Positions 1 to 10,910 of a DNA stretch of 64,000 nucleotides are shown in pieces. The first letter of the stretch is position 1; the number at the start of each line of letters is the position of its first letter. A program made the position numbers and the translations under genes. The stretch comes from Xiphophorus maculatus (Eukaryota; Chordata; Actinopteri; Cyprinodontiformes; Poeciliidae): assembly GCF_002775205.1 (NCBI RefSeq), contig NC_036461.1, positions 9,709,015 to 9,773,014 of the forward strand. Direction: 5' to 3'. The notes beneath the pieces are model-generated. The model was given only the letters and a program-made list of their open reading frames with translations. It ran no database searches and had not been told where the DNA came from.

Positions 1-175
1 AAACACAAATTGTTCTGGTATTTAAGTAAAAAAGTTATTATGAACAGAGCTCTTGGTATTTATTCAAAATATGTTTTACTTAAATGTGTGTGGGGGGGGG
101 GAACTAACAACGTTTTATAATGTATCTTAAGGGAAGCATTAAAAATAAAAATATTGATGCCTTCTAGTCTTTCAT

Positions 176-296
176 CCATTCATTGTTCATACCAACTCGT
201 CCATGCAGGGTAAAAGGGGATATGGTGCCCATTTCCAGCAGTCACTGGATGAGAGACTGTGCACACTGGACAGGTCACCAGGGTATCACATGTCTT
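176..296. repeat. Degenerate common teleost interspersed repeat
   Basis: The stretch follows the pattern of a very common fish dispersed repeat: a 'cattcattgttcat' start, then 'ggtgcccatttccagcagtcactgg', a 'gagagactgtgcacactgg' segment and 'acaggtcaccagggtatcac'. It is diverged and incomplete, and I cannot name its family. The rest of 1-1150 is AT-rich sequence in which I see no gene. Confidence 0.4.
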
Positions 297-1139
297 CTGG
301 TCTTGTGTTTTCCAAAAATTATTCAATAAACCACTCAGCTATGCCTTTTAAGTATTTCTGATTTTATAGTACAAATGATCGAATGAAACATGTAAAAAAG
401 AAGCTTAATAGTGTTTTGATTTATTATCTACTTAGAAGTTGAGAATCATCAGACAAAAAGTGTTATTACCCAGTCATAAAGCAGACATATTTCTTATGTG
501 CAAAACAGTGGGTCACTACAGTTAAGCAAAAATAAAAACTTTTTACTGCCGTGATAACTTTTTGTTTTACAAATGGCACCCACCCATACCATGCCGCTCT
601 GAGTGGAGAACCACCTGCCCTATTTTCAATACCACCACTTTGCACTCAACTTTAAAAAGCTTTATCAAAACCAATTTAAAACCCAGAGTTTGCTTCACCT
701 CATGTTGACTGCCGTTTCACCCTGCCTGAACTGCAGTCATCTAGGCCGGCTTTGTTAAATTTGTTATTAAACAGATCATTTAGTGACTTCAAATCACCCT
801 GGTGTTCAGGCAGATGGACACGGCTGGGGACAGCTCAGGGTTAAACAGACGTGGAAAGGAAAGGAAATCACTTGGTGTCTCTGGGGTAAGTCACTCGAAA
901 ATAAGTCAGGTGGTGACACATTCATTTGTTTATGTTATACGCTGTGTTTAATTGAGTAGCATGCAAAATACCACCTGTGTGTGACAAACAGCGTCCTTGA
1001 CATTCGCAAGGGATTCGGCAATTTTGACAACAGCAGTGACATAGACGAGTCTCACCACCATTAGTTAAAAAAGACACCACTGGCACTGATTGCGCACTGA
1101 AAACATAAAGATATGTGTTTTCTTTATAAACACATACAG

Positions 1140-1540
1140 CCGACAGATGTTAGTGCGCTCGCACATGACCAGCACCACGTTCCCGACTCACCTTTTCTCC
1201 TTTTTGGATGCCACACAACGCGGTTTTCCTCCTTTTGTCTGTATTCGTAAGGTGCTGCTGTTTTAGTCCCTCACAAAAACTAAGCGGTGGACGCCTCCTC
1301 ACCTCTACAAGAAACGTGTTCGCTTCGGGCTCAGTCCAAAAAATGTCTCTCAGTGTTCTTCCGAAAGGCAACTTGGAAGTTTGATAGAAAGTTACGGCTT
1401 TGCCTCGTTGCGGTATGCAGCTGCTGAAGGGATGAGATCATTCAGGCTCTGCCTCCCCTCACCTCCCTCTCTACCCCGGGAGTCTCGCGAGAAGGCATGG
1501 TGGGGGAACAATGCAAAGCGTTGCCGTGGCAACAGAGCTC
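1140..1540. promoter_or_regulatory. CpG-containing promoter-like block with BANP-type and RFX X-box motifs
   Basis: The block is richer in G+C and CpG than its surroundings. It contains the perfect palindrome TCTCGCGAGA at 1483-1492, the motif bound by BANP and earlier ascribed to Kaiso, and GTTGCCGTGGCAAC at 1520-1533, one mismatch from the palindromic RFX X-box. Both are typical of TATA-less promoters, and the X-box is typical of ciliary and testis genes. Reading frames on either side of it (for example minus-strand codons around 1300-1400) lack a convincing start, so the gene it drives is unknown and may lie outside the window on the left. Confidence 0.5.
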
Positions 1541-2257
1541 ACCTGTAGAGAGTAGACAAACAAAAAAAGAAACGTGAAAGTCAGAAGAGAGAGTTCTCAC
1601 TCTGTTTTGGAAAAACACAGTGATTGGAAAACACACGACACAAAAATGCAGGATTAGATAATCAGCAGGGCATTCAGACTTCACGAGGCTAAAGAGAAGA
1701 GTCTTCAATAAACCTAGTTATTGTAGGGGATTCAGATTGTTAGCTCCCATATAAAGTCTATTTTAAAATAGTTCGCCATTCTCTTTAAGATATTGTCAAA
1801 ATAAGAGTTTTCCTGTCAAATTATCACCTGCAATGATACCGGGACTTCTGATATATTGTCCTTTGGACAGATGAGCCTAAAATTTAATTATTTAGACACC
1901 AGAGCAGAGGACATGCTGGCCTAAATAAACAAACAAACAAACAAAAATAGAAAGAAAAACAAAACATGTGTCATGGTTAGATAAAACTATTCTTCAGCAG
2001 GACTGGACCATCTCACCATCATAGAATCCACCAACAACTGTGTATTAATTAGAGGTTGGTTGAGGAAAATATGGGACCACCTGTAGGAGAGAAAAAAAAT
2101 CACGCTAAAAAAAATCACATGATAGGGATCCCTTGATACATTTTTGTATTTATTTTTTGTTTAATGGGTAAAACCAACTTATTTTTTGTTGTTTACATGC
2201 AATTAATTAAATTTTCTAAAATATAAACATGGGGACATTTCTTAATTAAGGACTTAA
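1541..2257. other. AT-rich stretch without a recognised gene
   Basis: This stretch holds short A/T homopolymer runs and a (CAAA)n-like run near 1927-1945. I see no exon, RNA gene or identifiable repeat in it. Confidence 0.4.
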
Positions 2258-3172
2258 TTGTCTTCCATTGAGGTGTTTTATTATGTCATTCATGTTTATT
2301 AATTAAGGACTGAATAAGGACTGAAGACTTTTGTCTTCTCTGCCTTACCATGGAGGAAATTCTAACTGCTCCGCCCATTAAAATTATTAAAACAATGAAT
2401 TGGTGTTTGAATTTGACTGTTGTCAAATGGTCACATAGAAATGTAAAGTTGTGTGTCATCAGCATGTTCAGAGATGTAGTAATATCCATTAATGTATTAA
2501 TTACATGTCAGTATGCATCATGGCAAAACATTACTGTAATGTGATTTGTGAAAGTGCAAAAACAGTGACAGAGCTTGTAACAGTTGGAGCCAACACAAGC
2601 AGGAATAAAAGCTGTGGAGCCTTACGAACCTGAGTGTTTGACACCAGTGCATCCAATGCAAAACCCATCAGGACGCTGCTTGGCCTGTGCTGAGGGTAGC
2701 TCTGACATCATGAACTGATGTGAATGTGAGCGGATGTCCAGAAAATCCAGCGTTAATCTGCGGACCCTCCAAACAAAGCCCTCCTTACATGGAAAACCAA
2801 AGCTGGATGAGAGCTTATCACACCAGAGCAATGCCAATGCTTAAATGACTGATTCAGGGCTCTTCTTTAGGAAGCAATGTGGCAGTAATGCATTCCTGCA
2901 GCTGCCCGGTTTACTTGTATCAGCAAATTTTACTTGGAAATGTAGCTTAAGTAATTGGCTGCCCACAGGCTACCACATAATGCTGATGCATATCCTGTTG
3001 GTTATTTTAAAAGGTCCTGAAGACAATTCCAGATTCCTTCTGCCACATTTCAAGAATCATTATTTTTGGAATTTTCAACCACTTTACGGTTAGCTTTGCT
3101 TTGAGGAGCAGATGTTATTTGGAATTTGTATTAAACATGAATGAAATAATAAAACACCTCAATGGAAGACAA
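2258..3172. mobile_element. Non-autonomous DNA element with 41-bp terminal inverted repeats
   Basis: Positions 2258-2298 and 3132-3172 are inverted copies of each other over 41 bp with one mismatch (40/41), both opening with TTGTCTTCCATTGAGG on the outer side. The match ends abruptly at both outer and inner edges, as expected of terminal inverted repeats. The 833-bp interior has no transposase-like frame. A minus-strand frame at about 2640-2790, followed on that strand by a GT-like donor, looks slightly exon-like but matches nothing I know. I see no clear target-site duplication, so the superfamily is unassigned. The element ends just beyond the gpx2 poly(A) signal. Confidence 0.6.
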
Positions 3173-3188
3173 ATATGAGTTTCAAGAT

Positions 3189-3194
3189 TTTATT
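3189..3194 (-). terminator. gpx2: Putative gpx2 polyadenylation signal AATAAA
   Basis: AATAAA on the minus strand lies about 350 bases after the gpx2 stop codon and beyond the SECIS, which a selenoprotein mRNA must retain. Another AATAAA falls inside the SECIS apical loop at 3460-3465, where cleavage could remove or damage the element, so the distal signal is the likelier one. Confidence 0.45.
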
Positions 3195-3435
3195 TATGTG
3201 CATTCTTGATTGTGCTTGGAATGCCAATTCATAAAAGCATGACTGGAGTTTCTATCTGCATGATTTGTTGGGTAGCACCATCTGCTGGTAGCTTTTATGA
3301 AAGACAAGAAACAAAACTTACAGAATAAGTTTTCATATTCTTTAAAACACTGTCATTTGAAAGAAAAAAAATCACTGAAAAATGAAAATAACATCCACTA
3401 ATTTTAAGCACTTATTTGACTTCAGGTGATATTCT

Positions 3436-3500
3436 GCCAACGTTTTAGAATATCACCCTCATTTATTAAGGCTTAAAAGTGTGAAGGTCATCATGTCAGC
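3436..3500 (-). promoter_or_regulatory. gpx2: SECIS element in the gpx2 3' UTR
   Basis: On the minus strand the order is helix I arm GCTGAC (3495-3500), the SECIS quartet strand ATGA (3488-3491), helix II arm CCTTCA, an apical segment with unpaired AA 13 bases after ATGA, the returning arm TGAGGG, the 3' core TGAT (3452-3455), and the returning helix I arm GTTGGC (3436-3441). CCTTCA/TGAGGG and GCTGAC/GTTGGC pair throughout when G-U pairs are allowed. It lies 46 bases after the gpx2 stop codon, the right place to direct selenocysteine insertion at the UGA in exon 1. Confidence 0.82.
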
Positions 3501-3545
3501 TTTGACAGTAATGAATGAAATGCCATTAGGAAGTGGATACTATTC

Positions 3546-4287
3546 TTAGGTCTTTGTTAATCTTAGCAGCCTTTGGATGTCAGGCTCTACGTCAATAGTT
3601 GGAAAATTCCTGCTGTATCTCTTAAAGGGCTCTCCCTCTGGCCCGATAAGGAATTTCTCAAAGTTCCAGGAGACGTCCGCCCTGCTAACTGGACTCCAAA
3701 CAAGAAATCTGGGATCCTGCATGAGGGAACTTGGGTCATCTTCGGGATAAGGGAGTTTGAATTTGAGATAGGCAAAGACTGGATGTGTGTTTGCTCCGTT
3801 GACATCGCACTTCTCAAACAAGGTGAAGTTGGGCTTGAAGCCACTGCCTGGTCGCACGTGCTGCAGTGAATGCAGAATCTCACCATTGGTACAGTTTTCC
3901 TGCAGAGAACAGGCAATATTGATATTTGGAAATGTTATAAATTAAAAGGGAAAATAAAGGTACATATCAATGATATGCTGGGAATTCTTTTCTACTAGCT
4001 GTAGGAAGATGTCTAAATTTTCCTTCCAGGAAATGAATAAAAAGGTTCACTTCTGAATTACTTACCTGGTATCCAAACTGGTTACAAGGGAAGCCCAGGA
4101 CCACCAGCCGATGGGGGTACTTGCTCTGCAGCTGATTCAGCTCGCTGAAGTCCCGGGCGGTGGTGCCTCAGAGGGAGGCCACATTCTCTATCAGGACCAC
4201 TCGTCCCCTGAAGACATTGAAGTCTACCGAGTCCCCTTCTAGCGAGGTGGCCCTCAGGTCATAGAAGGTCTTAGCAATGAAGGTCAT
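3546..4287 (-). CDS. gpx2: Glutathione peroxidase 2 (selenoprotein), two exons
   Basis: Reduces hydrogen peroxide and organic hydroperoxides with glutathione; in mammals GPX2 is the epithelial, gastrointestinal cytosolic form. Exon 1 is 4066-4287 and ends at a GTAAG donor; exon 2 is 3546-3899 after a CTGCAG acceptor. The joined frame gives 191 residues, matching the roughly 190 of GPX2. It starts [11 protein letters not shown], carries the active-site segment NVASL-U-GTT with selenocysteine 40 encoded by UGA at 4168-4170, then GFPCNQFG with a conserved Gln, and [14 protein letters not shown] with the conserved Trp. The N-terminus and the ending [14 protein letters not shown]-type tail fit GPX2 better than GPX1. 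A SECIS follows at 3436-3500. Naive ORF calling breaks this gene at the UGA, so only exon 2 is seen as an open frame. Neighbouring rab15 and max match the human 14q23 order. Confidence 0.93.
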
Positions 4288-4360
4288 CTTGGCTTCTTTG
4301 ATGTATCACTGGAGGGAGACTGGGACTCGGCATCCGACTGTATCCAAACCTCTGACCACC

Positions 4361-4367
4361 TGACTCA
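4361..4367. promoter_or_regulatory. AP-1/NF-E2-like site upstream of gpx2
   Basis: TGACTCA lies 74 bases upstream of the gpx2 start codon. Mammalian GPX2 is an NRF2 target through an antioxidant response element containing this core. Here the flanking GC of a full ARE is absent, so the site may be AP-1 only. Confidence 0.3.
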
Positions 4368-4437
4368 CTCAGAGGAGCAAGTTGCCTTTCACAGGTGTCA
4401 GGTAGCCCTGCAGGAAACTGATCTCCGGGTGAGATAC

Positions 4438-5869
4438 ACTGCATACATGTTTTAGACAGAGGAAGGAAACTGACTGTAAAAGCTAAATGAGTACATCACA
4501 TAAAACGCCTTTCCAACCACAAGTTTAATGTATTCTATTGAGATTTAATCCAATTGATGAAAGACAAGTAGTGCATATTTGAGAAGTGGAAATAAAAGAA
4601 CACATTGTACTCAAAAAAAAAAACTTTACAATTAAAAATACCTGAAAAGGTTGATGTGCATTTGGATTCAGCCAATGTGAATCAACACTATGCAGAACCA
4701 ATTTACTTGCAGTGAAGGCTGTAGTCATTTGGGTTATCTCTCTATCAGCTTTGTATATTTACCAACTTTTTTCTTGTAGTTCATAATTTATGACTACTTT
4801 CTAAAATCCTATTAGAATACACAGAAGTTTCAAGTTATACAACACAGCAGCAGTGAAGAAAGTGTTTAAAACATTCAAAGAATATGATTGACAAGGTAAG
4901 GTACTGATCTTAATTAGTATGAGTTTTGGGAGGCCAGTATTAACCAGTGTTGTTTGGCTTTTAGTCATGTCTTTGTACATGTATCAGCTTTCTTAGTCAT
5001 CAAAAATTAAACATTCACCTGTGTCTGTCGGTATCTAATGACATATACATGAAGCTACCGCCTGAACTCCGTGCACACCTAACATTCAGTTCTAATAGAA
5101 AAAAAAATAAATAAAAAAAAATCAGCAAAGTTCAGACTGCACTTTGTTTTATTTAAACATGAACATTGCCATGGATATTTATTTTAACTTAACATTTACA
5201 GATAACATATATTATTTAAAGTTTTGCCACAAACAACATTTTTTTCTTAAAATAACACATCTGAGTCTCCTTCAGAGACATTAAACACCTTGTGTTTAGC
5301 AGCACCTCATTTTAGTTTCGCTCTTCTAAAAGTATTCAGAATAAGTACTTATAGTAACATTTTTATAAATATCTGTCTGCATGGCACAGTAGTGGTTCCT
5401 TTAAGAAGAAAGCCCATAGAGCAAATGAAACAGCCTCACTTGGTTTTAGTTTCCAGATCTTAATAATTCAAATCTCTGACCTCTTTGCTTCTGTCTATGT
5501 CACAACAGTGCAAAACTATGGATGTAAACTTAGCTCTGAGTTTTCCTCAACTAATAAAAAAAGGACAAAGAAGTCCAAAAGTCACTCAATTCAGTAAATT
5601 AATGTTGCAGAGATCAGCATTTGAAGAAAGAGAAGATAATGAGTGGATCAATTTAAACTGGCAGCAAGATTCCCTAATCATTCTGCCAAACCAGCCCTCT
5701 GTTGGCAGTTGCTGTTTACTGCACCTGTAGACATTTAATTTGATAAGGTGAAAGTAATCCAACACCTTCCTGTGTAACAAGTCTGTGTGTTTTAAAGAGT
5801 TGGGAAACAGTTAAATAAAATCCAATATGCTAGAGCTGCAAGCTGAGGTTTAGTGACAGGCTTCATTTT
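4438..5869. other. gpx2-rab15 intergenic DNA and rab15 3' UTR
   Basis: No additional gene is recognised. On the minus strand AATAAA at 5148-5153 could end the rab15 transcript, giving a 3' UTR of about 720 bases. The rest is AT-rich with short homopolymers, including an A-run at 4613-4623. Confidence 0.4.
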
Positions 5870-8800
5870 TTAACAGGCACAAGTCCTCTGAGCATCATTA
5901 TCCTGGCTGCCCTTCTCTTCTCGCAGAGCGACCCGATCCAAATAGTTGTCCAGAGACCCCAACAGGTCGTCCACGTACCTCATTTGAGCTTGAAGCACCA
6001 GTTCTGTCACACGGATGAATGACTGCAAGAAGAAAAGGTGAAAAAGTATAAAATTCCTTGAAAAAGTATTCTTCCATATTGAACTTTTTTCACATTTTGT
6101 CACATCAAAACTAAAGAACTTTAATGTGTTGAGTGGGAGTTTAGACTAGCACAAAGTATTGTATAAATTTAGAGGAAGATATAAAGCAAATGTGATTTGG
6201 TTTACACTTTATGAATGAAAATCTGAAAAATGCAATTTGTGTTGAATTTGCAGTACACTCCTTTACTCTGGTACCGATAAATAAAGTCCAGTGCCACACA
6301 CTGTCTTTATAAGTCAGGGAACCTTGTCTTAATGGATGAGGAAATTAAGTAATGTTAAAAAAAAAAAAAAACAATACAAGAAGTCCCAGTTTACATTAAC
6401 GACAAACAATGCCGGGAACACATCAAGCATGTGTTTCCGGCATTGGAACACATGTGAAACAGAAATGAAACTTTTTAACCTACATACTATCTTTTCTGTG
6501 ACTAAAAACTAATCCCACAAATTATGCTAAACATAACATGACATGGTTAAAAATGTCAGTAGTGGAATCATGTTGTGGGCCTGTTTTTCCTTCAGCATGG
6601 GTCTGGATGGGAGGAAGGATGAAGTTCCATCCTCCCATCAAATCATTTGTCATTGGTATGGTTTAATGCCAATCAACATGAAAGATTTCAGATCTTTCTT
6701 TGGAAGGTCTTTAGAAAACCATTGATTTCCTTGAAAACCACAGTTATTAACTACCTTGTGTTGATCTGGCAGGTAAAAATCCTAATAAATTTCAGGTTGT
6801 GATAGGACAAAATGTGAAAAAGGTCAAGAGTCATAAATTGTATGCATTGTATGTATATATCCGATGTAACAGATTTATTTTGGATCAGTGGTACCTCACT
6901 GATGTTGCTGCTGGTGGAAGCACTGGTCTCAAAGAACTCCATCCCGTAGGTTTCTGCTAGCTGTGCGAGTCAAGAGGATCAGGATGGAAATACACAAGAA
7001 TAGAAGTTGACTGTAATTTATATTTTTCACTAACTGGTTTGATCAAAAACATGTTAAGTTGCATCATAAAGGAAAAACACTATTGACAAATATTCTTTCA
7101 CCTTCACATATTCAAATCAACCTTTTTAAAACTAGAAAAACACAGATAGTAAAATTCAACCTTTTTTCCTTGGTCCTTTGTTACTTGTCTGCCAAACTCC
7201 TCGTCAGCTTTGTTTCCCACCAAGACGGTTTGAACATCATCTGGGGCGAACTATACGAAAAACAAAAATATGATGCAGAACAGAGCAGCAAGGGCGACAG
7301 AGTTAAGTGAGAGCACTTACTTCATCTACATCACTGGCCCACTTAGCTATGTGCTGAAAAGAGGGCAGGTTTGTGATGTCATACACAAATACGATACCCT
7401 GTAAAAAGACAGAAAAGAACGAATGGAGGAATGTTTGATAAATATGAGTTATGTTCTGCTTCTTCGTACCTGGGCACGCCTGTAGTACTGCTTGGTGATA
7501 GTCTGATAGCGTTCCTGTCCTGCTGTGTCCCTGCATAAAACAAAACGCACATAAGCAACAGGATATTCCACAATACAGCTGTCAGCATCTGTATGTTCAG
7601 ATACATTATGCACTAAAAATCCACAACGTACCAGATCTGTATTCGGACCTTGAGTCCATCGATCTCTATTGTTTTCATTTTAAAATCAACTCCTAAAAAT
7701 GAAAACAGGAAGAAAGTATTTTGTCACTGATAATGGAAAAACAAATGTAAAAAAATAAAATAATATACTGATGCATGCTCCATGTGAGATATTGCTGCAA
7801 AGTTAATGGTTTGATGTAGTCAACCTATAATCTGATGTTGCCATATGCTCATTCAGGGATTGCTGCAGTCAGTGGATCAATGTAATCAGCTGGGCTACCT
7901 TAAATATTTTACCAATTGACATTATGAGCAGAATTTTGCAATATTGTTTTACAACTAGGACTGAAATAGAATGCATTTTAAAATTTTAAACATTCTTCTA
8001 AAAGCTCAGGTCTTTATTAAGAAATATTGACATATGAATTTTTATTTTCTATCTTTAGGGAACAAAGTGTTTTAATTACATTTAAGTACAAAAATTAACC
8101 TTGTTTTATGAAACAATTAAACAAAAGATGAATAAAAATATGTGTTTTCTTAAAAAAATTAGGACATCCTTTCCACTAATAGCTAGTCTCACCCTTTCAG
8201 CTGAAATAATTTCAGTGTTCAGTATTTAAAGTGGGATTTATGTGTCTTAAAAAGTACCTTGGGATGGTAATTGTTGTGAACTGTCACAATATAACTAAAG
8301 TCAATTGACATGCATTTCTATAAAAACTTTTAAACTTTGTTGGCAGCTTGAAAATTCAGTTTAAATTAGTCTGTTTTGGTTAGTCTTATATGCAGGGTAT
8401 TATCCTGAGAAGTTGTGACTGCTCTGAACCTGGATACTTTTTGAATGTGTAACAAACAAACCTTTTTGCAAAATTTTTGGAAATATGTGCTACAAACAGA
8501 TTTTGAATGAAGAGATCAGGAGTAATTTTTTAGAGAATAACTCTTTTGCTAAGCCTTCGGGGTTTCTAAGCTTTTAAAGTTTATGCACAAATGAGTTAGA
8601 AAAGATCATGTAAAGACTCACCTCTGACAATCAGGAGAACAAAAAGCCCTTTGTGAGACTTTACATAAGCTAATATGTGAAGTCACAAAAAACTGTTGCT
8701 CCACGACACGTATGTGTTAACAAAGAAGATAAATTGACTTAAAAGGTGACACCGTCTCTGCTAGGTGACAATATGAAGAGAGGAGTTGAGAAATCCACAA

Positions 8801-10595
8801 CCTGCAGTATAACTGGTTTGTATTAAAACAAAGGCAGTACCCAGTCCTCCATTAACTTTGTTCTTACACTTCGGCCACAGCTGAAAGTTTGGTCCAAAAG
8901 AGGGAATCCCTTTTTTGACAACCTTCATGTCCACTTCAGATACGCTGAAATACAGACAGGATATCCTTCTGCCCACAGTTATCAGCATCTACAACACTTT
9001 GTAGTGTGAACTTTACATAATATGAATTACAACAGCATTTCATGTAGCTTTTATGATTAAGTGGGGTTTTTTTTAAGTTCGAATTGTGCCATGCTTCAGT
9101 TTTACAGTTTTCTGTAGGCAGGGCAAAGTTTTTTATAATCTTCTAAAGTGATTTCAAAATAAGTATTCTGGCTTTCTGACAGTTCAGCTGCTGGTTTCTC
9201 TGCAGTACATCTGAAATATTAAATAAATATTAAAGTGGAACACGGTATCCCACCAGCTGCAACCATAACAAACACCTTTTAACTGTTTTTTAAGGGAAAA
9301 GGGTGGATCCTTTCATAGTTACTTGTGACATGATATTTCACTTTAATATCTGCTAATTTTTGGTAACAACTGCCATGCGGAGTGAGCATGCTGCCCAAAT
9401 CCAGTAGGTGAATGTTACAAATGGTCATCAGGAGCTACGGTGACTTACAAAAGTTTTCACAATACTTAGTTTTTCCCATTTTGTCAGATTTCTACCACAC
9501 AGTTTAATTTAATATTTCATATATGTGAAGAGCTGTAGTGAAGAGCCTTGTCTTAAAGGTCTTGACTGTTTGTTCACTAATGTTCTTTAATTAATAAACA
9601 TCTGAGGCTTACACAGAACAGCTGCATTTACACTGAGATAAAACTGGAAGTGGACTCTTGGTAATGACGTTACTTTGCACCGAATTTTATGTTGGGGAAG
9701 CAGCAGGGTGGTATACAATTTTCCGATTTCTACTGGGGGGGAAATGAACCATTTCCTTAATGAACAACTTTGTGTTGGATTGTCACATAAAACCCCAGAA
9801 ACAGATTAAAGTTAATGAAACTATCATTACAAATTCTAAGACGTTAAAGGGGTATGAAGACTTTTGCAATGCATTGTAGAGATCTAAAACTCAGACTTCA
9901 TGTGAAATGCTCAAATATCTGAGTTTAATCCAGTGTGAAGTTCAGCCCACCATCCTAGTCTCATGACATGTATAACTCAGCCTAATGACCCACATTACAA
10001 ACGATCGTTCATTTCTAGTCACATCACATGGAAGCCTATCCAGCCAGCCACATGTTTAATGCAAGTGAGTAATGAATGAAAAGATACAAATAAAAGCAGA
10101 GTAGAGACATTAAGTCTTAATGGCATTATCCACTTCTTGTTCTGAGAAACCATCAACTGAAAAATGAGAACATTTCTTGTAGACTTTCTTTCTCTAAAAG
10201 TCTTTTCTTGTTCTTTTTTTAATCAGTTTAAGTGTTATGTTAGAGCGGTTTTAGAAAATTAAATTATTCCCAGCAGAACCTGAAGCAGTCTGTAATCTTA
10301 CGTCAACAAATAAACTCAACATAGACGTGGAAAAGATGAGGGTAAATAATTATAATGACTCGAAATTAGTTGTTTATCGGGTATGCAGTGGCGTTTATTC
10401 GGTTAATCTTGTGACTGAAAACTCGTTAAGTTTGTCAATGAGAACTTGTCTGATGGCTTTTCTCTACTTACCGATGGTGGAAATATGCGAAGGATCAAAT
10501 TCACCTTCCGTGAACCTGCGCAGCATGCATGTCTTCCCAACACCGGAGTCTCCGAGAAGGAGCAATCTGAACAAAACGTCGTATTGTTTCGCCAT
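5870..10595 (-). CDS. rab15: Rab15 small GTPase, seven exons
   Basis: RAB15 is a membrane-traffic GTPase of early and recycling endosomes, with mainly neural expression in mammals. Exons: 10472-10595, 7632-7692, 7470-7530, 7321-7398, 7161-7250, 6895-6960 and 5870-6022. They sum to 633 bases, giving 210 residues (human protein about 212). The P-loop GDSGVGKT follows [14 protein letters not shown]; the effector region is [16 protein letters not shown]; switch II is [21 protein letters not shown]; the guanine-specificity motifs NKAD and ETSAS follow. The C-terminus is CAC, a CXC double-geranylgeranylation signal. VRIQIW, TELVLQA and the exon order fit RAB15 rather than RAB8/10/13. All donors are GT and acceptors AG. 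Introns 1 and 6 hold Tc1-like fossils. An inverted CCAAT lies just upstream near 10690. Confidence 0.92.
6060..6720 (+). mobile_element. Tc1-like transposon fossil in rab15 intron 6
   Basis: Positions 6085-6180 have the 'cacattttgtcaca...actttaatgtg...cacaaagt' pattern of the common fish Tc1-like terminal region. Positions 6545-6600 match the transposase segment that reads 'atcatgttgtggg...tttttccttcagc'. The copy is strongly diverged and internally deleted, with no usable frame. Confidence 0.5.
7733..10471. other. rab15 intron 1 with repeats
   Basis: This 2.8 kb intron holds a Tc1-like fossil (9440-9880) and AT-rich sequence. I found no further exon. Minus-strand frames near 8761-8988 are short and unlike any known protein. 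Confidence 0.45.
9440..9880 (-). mobile_element. Tc1-like transposon fossil in rab15 intron 1
   Basis: The segment 'tgttcactaatgttct...acatctgaggcttacacagaacagctgcatttacactgagataaaa' is the reverse of the 5' non-coding part of the abundant teleost Tc1-like family. It is followed by an end resembling 'gggtatgaagacttttgcaatgca'. The transposase part is missing. Confidence 0.6.
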
Positions 10596-10730
10596 GACTT
10601 AAAACTAGAGCATGACCCAGCTGGACTTATTTCATCTACAAACTTCAGGATCTGATGCTGCCTTCACTGCGTGTCGGACACGTCGCGTCCAATGAACAAT
10701 AGTCGTTAGGTCAGCCAAGAGGCGATCTCG
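10596..10730 (-). promoter_or_regulatory. Likely rab15 5' UTR and promoter
   Basis: A CpG-containing stretch immediately upstream of the rab15 start codon, with CCAAT near 10690 on the plus strand. No TATA box is evident. Assigned by position and base composition only. Confidence 0.35.
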
Positions 10731-10849
10731 TTTTCTTACTTTTGCTTTAAGTTATCTTAAAATTATGATTAAAAATATTTGAAGATATTTATAATCTTTA
10801 AAATTTTGGACTCAGTATGTGTTAAACAAGTATTGATTGATTTTTATTT

Positions 10850-10910
10850 GAATTATAATCACTTTGTATTGCCTTGTTGCTGAAAATATGCTATATAAAT
10901 AAAATTACCG
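10850..10910 (+). repeat. 3' tail of an L2/CR1-type LINE
   Basis: 'actttgtattgccttgttgctgaaa..tgctatataaataaa' is the characteristic 3' end of fish LINE elements of this type, similar to the tails at 24540-24600 and 35840-35890 but more diverged. No coding part remains. Confidence 0.5.

Noticed and set aside
1150-1371. Minus-strand frame in the promoter-like block
   Set aside because: No ATG opens it, upstream codons run into a stop without a start, and no similarity is evident; more likely promoter or 5' UTR.
3573-3916. Long open frames overlapping gpx2 exon 2 in other frames
   Set aside because: They are shadows of the gpx2 coding sequence; the Sec-containing frame has splice sites and family similarity.
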